A stretch of 64,000 nucleotides of DNA from Neoechinorhynchus agilis (Eukaryota; Acanthocephala). Below are positions 50,444 to 59,890 of this stretch, one piece after another (within the stretch, counting starts at the first letter, position 1; every line of letters starts with the position of its first letter). Made by a program: the position numbers and the translations under genes. The stretch spans positions 14,446,001-14,510,000 of the forward strand of contig CM121341.1 of the NCBI GenBank assembly GCA_051530055.1. Direction: 5' to 3'. Under the pieces are notes generated by a model, which was not told the DNA's origin, made no database searches, and was given only the letters and a program-made list of their open reading frames with translations.

Positions 50444-51560
50444 ATGATCCCACTTCAACCGTTACACTCCAATCAACGAATGAACTGCTCAAGTCCAACC
50501 ACTCTAAATGGGTCATCAAACATTCACCGAACTCCACCCCCACCAATCACTGCCAATGAACTAGCAAAAACAAGCAACTCTTCACCAACCAGTTCCGTAG
50601 ATGAAGAAGTCAGAACCCTGTTCGTCAGTGGACTTCCCATGGACACAAAACCAAGAGAACTTAATCTACTGTTCAGAGGCTTTAAGGACTATGAAGGGTC
50701 CATGCTTAAGGTCAACACTAAAAATGGAAAAAACCTTTCGGTTAATTTTAAACCTCTTTTTTCTGTTGTTCATACTTACACCTCTAATATCTTACAGCCT
50801 GTTGGATTTGTGACCTTCGCAACTCGAGCAAGTGCCGAGATGGCGAAAATTGAGCTAACTGGATTCCGTTTTGATCCTGAGATGCATCAAACATTGCGTT
50901 TGGAATTCGCAAGAAGCAACACCAAAGTCCACCGTCTAAAACAACAACCATATAACTTGCAACAACGTATGAATACTACATCGTGCAGCGGAGCCGCCGG
51001 ATACTTTATTCCTTCACTTCGACAACAACAGCAACAACAGCAGCAGCAACAACAACAACAACAACAACAAACCGCCGCTTGTGCCGCTGCAGCGGTGGCA
51101 GCAGCCGCAGCAGCTGCACAACAACGAGCCATAATTCCCGTAGCAGCTCGTGGGTATTTTTATTTTTAGCGTTTCTGACTATTCTAAACTAGTTGGCATG
51201 CTTGAAGATTTGACTGCAAATGGCACAATGGGTGGTAGTGGATGCAATTCGCTTTCATCAGGATCAAGTCACGGATCCTATATGCACGATGCTGCGTGGC
51301 ACCATACTCTTCCAATGGAGCTGCAAGCCATCCATCCAACCTTGGTTCAAACTATTCACGCAGCTCCACATGTACAGGTTACCAACGATGTTTTATGCCA
51401 TTTTTAGGCACTCCTAATCAGCATTTAGGCACTTGGCTCTCTAACATCAACGACCGGACCCCAAGCACGGCTGAACTACTTGCCCAATACATCATGGACT
51501 GGAGTTAACGGACAACCAGCTAATCATTCAAATTTATTCGCAACTGGATACGGACAGTGA
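50444..51560 (+). CDS. RBPMS / couch-potato family RNA-binding protein
   Basis: Four exons (50444-50740, 50798-51149, 51193-51377, 51429-51560) with introns of 57, 43 and 51 nt give 321 residues. One RRM spans about residues 48-130: [20 protein letters not shown] (RNP2), [22 protein letters not shown] (RNP1) and [11 protein letters not shown], nearly as in human RBPMS and close to C. elegans MEC-8 RRM1. The family regulates splicing and mRNA localisation. After the RRM come a poly-Gln tract of about 17 and a poly-Ala run, then a Gly/Ser/His-rich tail ending NLFATGYGQ. The first intron keeps the frame open if retained, so read-through would add 19 residues to the RRM. An ATTAG acceptor lies directly before the ATG, so upstream exons are possible. 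No second RRM is seen. Confidence 0.9.
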
Positions 51561-52446
51561 GGGGAGAATTATTCTCACATAAAACCACCAAATTGTGAAA
51601 AACAGACTTTTTAAAAAATCGTTGTCTTTGATTGAACATCCAACGGGTAAAAAATAATGCGTATCAATTATCTAGAATCCGGATTTATTCGCTTAAAGGG
51701 CAATCGAACGATAAAGTTATATATAAAAAAAGAATTAATATACCACCATGCCTGAGTGCTGTCTATAACGAGGACATAATGTGCTATTCTTATAAATTTA
51801 TGGTGCTATTAATCTTTAATGAAATGAAACGTACCGTGGATTTGCGGGATTCTAATGAGACCTAAACTAGAGATTAACATTTGGTTAAATTACTGAAAAA
51901 ATGGGCAATTCTTTTCGTTTTAAATGCCGATTTTCTCGATCGAAACTCATGGATTCGCTGGGTTATATGAAGAAGAGTTAATTTTAAGGTGCAGATTGAA
52001 CCGAAAGGTCTAGACCGAAAATCAGTTCAACTCAAAAATAATACATGAAGTTCATCGGTTAAAAACAAAATTAAAAATTTGAGAATAAAAAACGATTCTT
52101 CGTCCTTTTTTATTGTCGGTCCCCACTGCCGATTAGAGCAGAAATCTAAGATTTTTTAGGCCTCGTCACACAATGTTCTTCCGTGTTGTCGTCCACCCAC
52201 AGCATGACGTCATCTGCGGAGAGGAAGGAATATCTGCGCTCGCCTTATGATGAAATCCACCAAGTCATTATGTCATTGGATTTTTTAGTACTAAATACTA
52301 ACCAAAGATACACAACTCCAATCCCACGCCATTTGGCGCCATTAGCATTTACATGCAATGACATTAGACGAAAGTTTGCGCGCATTTCATAGGCCGCTCG
52401 CTTTCGCACTAATAAACGAGCTTTTGACATTTTAAACGAAAAAACA
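51561..52446. other. Intergenic, no gene seen
   Basis: AT-rich spacer; frames are short and unsupported. Confidence 0.5.
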
Positions 52447-54914
52447 ATGGATCCGCTGCCTACGAAGCATTTAAAACGTCATAATCGGTACCAGCCTATT
52501 ATTGAACAAAAGGACGCAGGGAATTCAAATTTAGGTGGTCCGAGGATATTTGGACTTGCAGTGAGCAAGAGCGAAGATAAAAAATTCGAAGTTGACTCCG
52601 ACGATTCTATGGCATCCCAATGGAACCGTAGCCTTTATAGGCAATTTTTTAAAAAATTTCAAGTTTCCCCTGTTTAAATTTGTTGTGCCTTGTATTTTTT
52701 TAAGTTTTAAGCTCTTTAACAGTCGATTAAAAAATGAAGTTTTCATTTCGAGATAGTTTCGGAAAAAAGTTTCTTTAAATAGGTTTCATTAGGCTGCCTT
52801 TAAGGATTCGACTATTTTCAATGATTTTGATTCAACGGACGAGGTTGTCCATGAGCTCATGAGCGAATTACTGAAAGCAGTGGTCGGAGGAGCGAAGCAT
52901 GAATATTCTTCGGAGAAAGCGTCTCAAGAAACCATTCCAGTCGCACCGATAACTGCTTTCCGAAGAGGTATTGTATCAGTATCCGACATATCCAGGCAAA
53001 TGTGGTGCGAACAACAGCTTTCTTATTCTTTTATATATCCCTATATTGAAGATGAAGAGGGTAATATTGTGCGTGTGCATGATTGTGAAGGAGAGCAAAG
53101 GGTTTTATTTATTATATAGGCCATCAAGAAATTTGCCTCCAAACTTAGTCCCTGTTCACAAACGTCCATAATCCGATGATTTTTATTCCTATACTAAAAT
53201 AGATGGCTTATACGGCATTTCAATCGACCATCTTTCAATTTAAGGCCTAAAATGTTTCGCCATAAGGGTAAACCCATTTATTTTGAAGCCAATATACCTA
53301 ACATTCACGAAACTTGGCCCCAAAGCAGGAAGCCGTTTAAGGAATCAGTTACACCCTTACATCGGCGTATAGACACGTTTTCGATTTACTGCAAAAAAAA
53401 TTTTCGCCGTAGCGGCAAAATCCTTGATTTCGAAGTGCAACTTTTTTATCATCTTAAGATTGAAATAATTTTACATTTTTTAAGATTCGATAGCAAAAAC
53501 ATTAATTTGATGTGAATGGACCTGAATGTAGCATACACGCTTACAAACTGTTATATGCCTAGCCGTCCTCGTCCTCAATTGTCGCCTAAATGCTTGCAGT
53601 GTTGCCTCTCAACACGGCCAAGTCTGATATTTCGAACCAGGTCAATACCTGGTTCCTTGCATCGCCGGTTATAACCTGAAGGCGTCGCTTCAGATCCCTC
53701 AGGAGTTGAAGAGCATCGCTACCAAGAGATCCGTAGGTCTCAGCCCCAAAAGGTGCAAACACATCGGCCCGGGCTTTTTAAATTAAATAAAACGATAATA
53801 TGCATTTTGAAATATGAACCTTGTTACATCTTTGACAAATTTGGAACCGATTCCATGACATTTATATTAATTTGTATCAGAATATTTTCGTTTTGCGGCC
53901 AAATTTCGTTGAACATAAGTGAGGTACGAATATATCGATCAAAAGCTATATTATATCATATAATTATCTGGTTTGGTAATTGTGAAGAAAATGACGTTAT
54001 CCTCAAGATTTGAAAAATTCCGTTTTACTTTAAACGATCTCTCCTACTCATATCGAATAGATGACCAAGCTCATATGCGGGTAGGCACTGATCTTCATGA
54101 ACAACGAGAGCTGGAGGTTCATGAAATAGTTGAACTCAGATGTCAAAACCGAACGCAATCCTACGCCGTTCGCCTCTTTAATATGATTATTGGATTTGAT
54201 CGTCTTTATGAGTTGATTCAGACGCACAAAGCTGGTGTAGTAAGAGAAGTCCCAATCTTCGGTCGTCCATTCGAAGGTGTGAATCTGTATTTTCGCGGAA
54301 TAATTGACGAGATCGGGTATGATCCAAAAGTTGGAAATGGTTTGAGTGTTGTCGAATTTAAAACAAGATCTAGACCTGGTCTACCTTCGAATTCTCAAAT
54401 GCTGACTCATAAGATACAGGTGAATATCTATAGGCAATTATTAAATCGTTTGATATTGGCTAAGGATATTCAAAGTCTGAAAGCAGAATATTTTCTGAAA
54501 TTCGAGTTGGAACCAATGGAAGATCTCGTAGATGATAATTGTGACCCACAATTGCGTACGCTTCTCATCAGATACAAATGCTCAAATCTCTCTGATTTGT
54601 TTGATTTGGTCTTAACAAAGATCAAGCGATTGCCTGTTGTCCGGTATGGTTGGATTGAGTACATGTATCAAACGGACGAGAAGAAGGAACTAAACAAATC
54701 CAGTTTTATCGAATTCGACGCTAAGAATTTGCGCCTGATGTTAGTAGAGTACGAGAACTATTGGCTTGGCCAACGTGAATGCAATGGTGTTGAAATTGAA
54801 GAAATATGGAAGTGCAATCGATGCGCTTACATTGACATTTGTGAGTGGCGCAGGAAAAAATCACGAGAAAAGACTGCGGAAAGTAGAAAGAGGAAAGCCA
54901 AACATACTTTGTGA
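52447..54914 (+). CDS. exo5: Exonuclease V (EXO5/DEM1)
   Basis: Exons 52447-52662, 52793-53060 and 54061-54914 join in frame to 445 residues; human EXO5 has 373. EXO5 is a single-strand-DNA exonuclease for genome repair, in mitochondria in yeast and in the nucleus in human. Visible motifs are SVSDISRQMWCEQQ (first Fe-S Cys, about 144), GTDLHEQRELEVHEIVEL, FRGIIDEIG (catalytic Asp), VVEFKTRSRP (Glu and Lys of the PD-(D/E)XK core), HKIQVNIYRQLL and WKCNRCAYIDICEWR (three more Fe-S Cys). All key residues are present. The second intron is about 1000 nt and contains a minus-strand LINE scrap. The extra N-terminal about 70 residues are charged and unconserved; the tail is Lys/Arg-rich. A small gene follows 135 nt downstream on the same strand. 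Confidence 0.92.
53556..53765 (-). mobile_element. Diverged REL-type LINE scrap in an exo5 intron
   Basis: The minus strand reads PFGAETYGSLGSDALQLL, then LKRRLQVITGDARNQVL and DLAVLRGNTASI. The same blocks occur in the copy at 7975-8400 (VPFGFETLGSFGT, SKRLRRITGD, NIILAVQ). The residue changes show an older insertion or a second subfamily. Confidence 0.65.
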
Positions 54915-55048
54915 GCGCTTATAGCGCAAAATTTAGCTTCAAACGTAGTCTATAGAGTTCACATCGAATTTCAATAAATAAAAACAGCTATTAATTTGAG
55001 CAACACGAGCGCTGTTTGCAAAAAATTCTCCAAAAGCGTTTCAGATCC
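54915..55048 (+). promoter_or_regulatory. Intercistronic region exo5 to coiled-coil gene
   Basis: 134 nt separate stop and start. AATAAA lies at 54973-54978 and a TTTCAG acceptor at 55039-55044, 4 nt before the ATG. The poly(A) signal is about 66 nt before the acceptor, as in nematode operons. Confidence 0.5.
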
Positions 55049-55323
55049 ATGTCAAACAGTATTGATAAAGTTATTGAAAGCCTTTCCGAACTCGACGACT
55101 TGGTTATGAATTTAAGAATAAGAATTCGAAACATCGATCGCCAGATTGATCTTCAAAAGTTAGATCTGTGCGCACGCTCAATCGCTGTACTGGACAGCAG
55201 ATTTGGTTTTTTGAGTTGCTGAACATCAGATCGGCTTGTAAATCAGAACGAGCATATGTACGATTGGTGCGAAGAGAGCGAGAATATCTTAAAAAGAATA
55301 GCAAATCTTATCCACGATATTGA
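55049..55323 (+). CDS. Small coiled-coil protein (unrecognised)
   Basis: Exons 55049-55158 and 55230-55323 join in phase 2 across a 71-nt GT-AG intron and give 67 residues. The first 37 form an amphipathic, heptad-like helix (IDKVIESLSELDDLVMNLRI); the second half is very basic (CKSERAYVRLVRREREYLKK) and ends YPRY. No family was recognised. A short coiled coil with a basic tail suits a subunit of a larger complex, but this is a guess. It follows exo5 closely and may be co-transcribed. Confidence 0.5.
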
Positions 55324-55770
55324 ACGACGGGACTAAGGTTAAAGAAATCGAATGCATCTGAGTTTGTCGAAAGAAGCACTCGATGTATCGTGAAGGGGCT
55401 ATGACTTATAACGAGCAAATACGCGTTTCGAACCTAAAACAAGTAGGTTTCTATTTCGAAATCTATATCAATCAATATTGAAGATGTATTTCCTATCTTA
55501 CGTGGACATTGATCGTGATTTGTTTAAGGCGATTTTTGCCTTGCGCTGTAGGACGCACACATACACTTCACAGCTGGCTCTCACATGACGGCCTCGAGGG
55601 TTTGAGACTTGCAAGTTTGAAACCAAGATATGCCAAGTCCGCACTGCGTCACGTTTTTCATCAGCCGCAGAAATCAATGGACTTCATTTTTTTAGGCTTG
55701 ACATTTTAACGGTTACCTATTTTCTGAATATCAAATGTTTTCTACGGATGGATTTATTTGACAATTTTGT
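55324..55770. other. Convergent intergenic region
   Basis: 3' flanks of the coiled-coil gene (plus) and the PPR gene (minus); no gene seen. Confidence 0.5.
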
Positions 55771-57582
55771 TCACAAACGAAATCTTATCAGATTTTCAAT
55801 TTGACTTTTTTCTACTCCTTGTTGTAAAAGTGCTAGTGTCGCTCGACTAGAAAACAAATAATCATTATCGACGTCGATACCGTATTGTTTGGCGAATCGA
55901 ATTATTCGATCTACCTCAGCGTTGGAATTGATAATAGGATAGAAGTAATGAGCCTTTAGACGGTATCCCTGTTGATTGTGTAGCCATTCCATCACACGTA
56001 AAGAAGCATCCACGTTGTTCCTTTTCAAGGTTGCGTAAAGAGGACAATGACTAGCCCAAAATCGGTATGGTTCTACGGTCTCATTTCCCACTACTGTCAT
56101 CAGTCTTATTGGATCAACGTTCAGTTGAACACAATGATCCGCATAGCAGTTTAGAAACGATATCCAGCATTCAAAGTCGGGGTTGTGTGGGAGTGCCGCC
56201 ACGAGTTTGGCTGCATCTTCACTTCTACCGTCCATAATTAGGTTCATTGCGTCGATATTGCATTGAAGAGAGATGGGAAGGATAGGAAAACCATGTTGTC
56301 GTATAAAGTCAACACAAAGGTCGAACATCTCGCTTTTGGAATATCTAAGAATAATACTTCGAAACTGATTGTCCGACAGAAAACAAAATGAATTGTCGAA
56401 TTTCGTTCGTTTGTCCAAGTCGTATTTAACGATGGCATCTTGTTCGTTCAATTTGTTTTGGAGAACCGCCAGTACCGCTTTGAGCGCAATATGCGATTTA
56501 TCAAATTTTCTTCGATTTCCACGACCAATATCATCTTGATCAAAATCAATTTCATCATTTGAAAACTCATCTAGAAGCTGCTGGGCTTCACTGTAGTTAT
56601 TCATTCTAATATGACCTTCGACTAAGCATCGAAGAACTTTATCGACACGAATATTTACTCGCTTAAGAACATAAGCAGCTTTTTCAAGGTCACCGTCGAG
56701 GCAGTACCATTCGAGCATTAGAAGGTAACTCAGCTCGTTTAGACGGATCCGATTTAAGCTGGCATGAGCACGTTAATCTCAATATTCGCCCCAAAGAGAA
56801 AAATCACCAATTTTGCATATTTAAAATAGAAATTTGTATAAAAACGATGATGAACCAAATCTTTAAATTTGTTTTATATAGTACACCATCTTCAAATTGT
56901 GAACGAGAATTCGCTGGATCTTTTCTTAAAAGTCAAATTTTGCCACCTTGCTCTAGGGAAAAACGAGTCTTAGTGCTCACACTAAAAAGCGAATTGTCAT
57001 CCATCTTTCAGTATTTATTCAACATCCTAGTTTCGGGGTATATACAGAGATAGTATTGTAATAACATTTATAGTCATTGCAGTCAATAAAATTAATATTA
57101 CGTTTTAAGGCTGATAATAAAATTGCAGTGATGCTATTGAGAATCACGTAAAATTACTCGTTAAAAAGATGATCAGGCGATAAAATTGTATCCGAAGGAC
57201 GACGATTTTCAAGACCGATTTTCACAAAAGAGTTCAAATGAGATAGTTGGAACGGCTCAGGCAATAAATGTCTGAATTCTTTAAACATTTGTTCGGCTAA
57301 ACGTTGTCTTGTTGATGGAATTTCGTCGATCAATACATTTCCAGTGCATCTTATTAACATTAAAGCATGTAGACTATCCAATGAGTCATTGGAAGTTACA
57401 GCGTTAAGCGCCCTTTCAACTTCAGTTATTAAAAGTTTTCCTTTTATCCTCACACTTCGATCCAGTTTTTCCATTAAAATACTTGGATTGTCGGTCCGAG
57501 TATAGACATGACGGCAGAGAATAGATCTTAACAACATCCGCTTAGCATTTAACATCTTAAACATTAAAGGACTAAAACTCAT
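55771..57582 (-). CDS. Mitochondrial PPR-repeat protein (LRPPRC-like)
   Basis: Exon 57158-57582 and exon 55771-56758 join in phase 2 across a 399-nt intron, giving 470 residues. The N-terminus (MLNAKRMLLRSILCRHVYTR) is a typical mitochondrial targeting sequence. Across the junction the text reads LNELSYLLMLEWYCLDGDLE then KAAYVLKRV, a clear pentatricopeptide repeat. Further helical repeats follow (GHIRMNNYSEAQQLLDEF; ILRYSKSEMFDLCVDFIRQH; LNVDPIRLMTVVG). PPR proteins bind mitochondrial transcripts and control their stability or translation. The closest relatives I can suggest are LRPPRC and C. elegans MMA-1, but this one is much shorter than LRPPRC. Its ATG lies 23 nt after the SAM50 stop on the same strand. 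Confidence 0.75.
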
Positions 57583-57608
57583 TTCTGTGGTTAAAAAGAC
57601 ATGTTTTA
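57583..57608 (-). promoter_or_regulatory. Intercistronic region SAM50 to PPR gene
   Basis: From the SAM50 stop (57606-57608) there are only 23 nt to the next ATG. They contain a T-rich stretch and an ACCACAG acceptor (AG at 57585-57586) followed by AA and the ATG. No poly(A) signal fits in between. Confidence 0.6.
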
Positions 57609-59735
57609 TAAGTACTCTATGCCAAATCCAAAATGAAATCCACTCTTAAACCTTTCGTTTTCCCCTACCAATAACGGCAACACGTAGTTGAGTTCAATCC
57701 TTGCTTGTCTGAAAAAAGTGTATCTTATACCACATCCATAGGTTATTCTTGAGGACAAAGGACCTAATTCACGATAGAATGTTATTGATTTACAGAATAA
57801 AGAAGCGCAGGTTTATTAAGTGCGCTCAAAATTCTGATTATGCAACTAGTGATAATTTTTTGAGTCAATAAAACCCAACGGCGTAATTTTTCCTTACCAA
57901 TTTACGCCCTATGCCGAATGACTAATAATTCTCAATGAGTAAAAGTAGAACCGGCGACTGTGTCAGATTTTTCAACTCAAAACGGTCATAAATTCAATTA
58001 GGAGTTGTTCTTAGAGCCCAGACAAGAGATCTTACTTTAACAAATCGATCATGACTTTACCTTCCGTTTTCACAGTTGAAGGATACAATGTACCAACGTT
58101 AACAAATCCGTATATCTGAGCATCCCTTCTCAGTCTAGAACCATGCGTTTCAATATGAGACAGCCAAATTGAAATGCATTTGTTTTCCCTTTGAGAAAGG
58201 CAAGGGATGCACGAGTGTGCCACCAATGGCACAATATCGAGTTCCTCCTTCAAACTCGGAACCCGATAACTTTCCACCGCAGGTTCGTAAGTCGTACCCA
58301 CGTATATTGTGAGGACCACCAAGAAAATATCGGTAGTACAACGGAGGAGAGATCGCTTGTGGTGACAAATTAACGATTGCTCCAGCTTGAGCACTTATAT
58401 TAAATGTCTATCAAAGAATTGAGGATTGAAATTCGATTACGTGAGTCATCTTACAATGTCAGAATAAGGGAATTTAACGGGTTTAGACCAGAATTTGAAA
58501 TCGGTCTTTAAAAAGGGTTGAGTGAGATCGAATGTGGATATTTCCCAGTTACAATTCAGTCTGATGTGATCTTCATCCAACAGATTATTCGATCTAAACC
58601 TGATCTAAATTTGTATGCGAGAAATAAGAACGCTTAGCATGTAAAATACCAACTCCGTTCGTAATCCGCTTAAATTTCTGGAGCTCGGTCGATTGTCGAA
58701 TTATTCGGTCCACAACTACATCGAATGTATAATCTAGTTCAAAATTATTTCTTAATTCCTAAATAAACGATAACTTTAGAAAAATTAATATCTGTCATAC
58801 ATAGATTGAGTATTTAGCACCGATACCGTTTTGAGAATAATTAAAATCATTAGGTTTCATGTCGGCAATCGTTTTATGCCCGAAAACGGTAACTCTATGA
58901 TTGACCCTCGATGGATTTGGAATTGAAGAATATCCAATCAAGTACTGACTACCACTTGTCTCCAACAATTGGCGTTCGTATTGAACATGAACCCCGTCAC
59001 ATCTTCCACTTACATTCGGAAACAGCATTGATAAGTTCTAAACAAGTGTCGTTGAAAACGAAATCGAATATTGAATTTCCGTTTTACCGAACTGGTCTGA
59101 TTATTTTCCATATTAACCATTGCACTAGCATCTATGCGATTTTTTTCTCTGACCAGAATTTCTACCTTAAAAGACGCATCTTCGTCATCTAAACAATTTT
59201 CCTCGATAAAAGAGAAATGACCAATGTATTTAATTATAAATATACCGATTGTGTCCACCATAATGTGAACATCGTCAAAGGATTCAGTTTGCCTTAAACG
59301 ATCGTAGATTCCACTTAATGTGGACAGGAAAATGCTCAGAGTTTGTTGAGTGTTCCTTACTTCTTTCCCAACCAATCGATCCAGATACGATTTTTTTGTA
59401 CGATTATATCCAACTATGTTTACCTCCTTCACATTTACCTGTTCAAAATCAAATGACAGGCTTTAAGCGTAGACTCGATCAGAATAACCAATTGATCATG
59501 ATTAAAAGATTGATGGTGCATTATCTGAAATGATACAGAAGGATTATGATATAAACGGCGTGATTAGCTCTGACAAAATATGTTGTAGAAATGTTGAATT
59601 CTACCTGGAGGAGTGCAAAAATTCGCAACCGAACCTCGGTCTATCGCTTTGCACGTCTTCAATTTCGATGAATCGAAGGGAATGTTTCATAACGATCTTT
59701 CTAAGTCGTTGAACACGATACACAGGGTGGAACAT
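57606..59735 (-). CDS. samm50: SAM50, mitochondrial outer-membrane beta-barrel assembly
   Basis: The gene has at least eight exons. Firm ones are 59605-59735, 59246-59460, 59088-59188 and 58801-59037, all in phase, with introns of 42-144 nt. Further coding lies at about 58630-58758, 58440-58585, 58030-58385 and up to the stop at 57606. SAM50 is the Omp85-type core of the sorting and assembly machinery. Landmarks are KEVNIVGYNRTKKSYL and FDDVHIMVDTI (POTRA domain), MENNQTSS then LFPNVSGRCD (start of the barrel, human NNEGSMVLGLKLPNLLG), YYRYFLGGPHNIRGYD (human FYLGGPTSVRG), TLVHPLPF, AQIYGFVNVG and the final strand FKSGFHFGFGIEYL (human FGAGIRFL). The first exon (MFHPVYRVQRLRK..., EIEDV) is my choice from a clean phase-2 splice. 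Exact junctions in the middle of the barrel are unresolved. Confidence 0.88.
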
Positions 59736-59890
59736 TTGTTCCAGAGAAGCTGAAAGCGACTATTGACTTTATTGCTTGCTAATTAACTTGCAATGTCCCT
59801 GATATTGACGTTCGGTTTTTGTCTTCTGGCAACTTTCACTTTATGCGCTGGCAACTTCCATCCAATCGCATTGGTCAGTGTTCTCCCAAT
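59736..59890 (-). promoter_or_regulatory. Intercistronic region NDUFAF5 to SAM50
   Basis: About 140 nt after the NDUFAF5 stop there is a GCTTTCAG acceptor (AG at 59750-59751), 14 nt before the SAM50 ATG. AATAAA lies at 59768-59773, about 17 nt before the acceptor. The order stop, poly(A) signal, acceptor, ATG is that of a trans-spliced operon. Confidence 0.55.

Noticed and set aside
50887-51132. Minus-strand poly-Cys/poly-Ala frame
   Set aside because: It is the complement of the CAA/CAG repeat encoding poly-Gln in the RBPMS-like gene.
53061-53519. Frames at 52971-53171 and 53252-53515
   Set aside because: They lie in the exo5 intron; exon 2 joins exon 3 directly in phase and gives an uninterrupted match to EXO5.
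59530-59740. Plus-strand frames (for example reading HVFNFDESKGMFHNDLSK) suggesting a gene opposite SAM50
   Set aside because: The minus strand here gives a phase-correct first exon of SAM50 with a donor and a leader acceptor; the plus-strand reading is its shadow.
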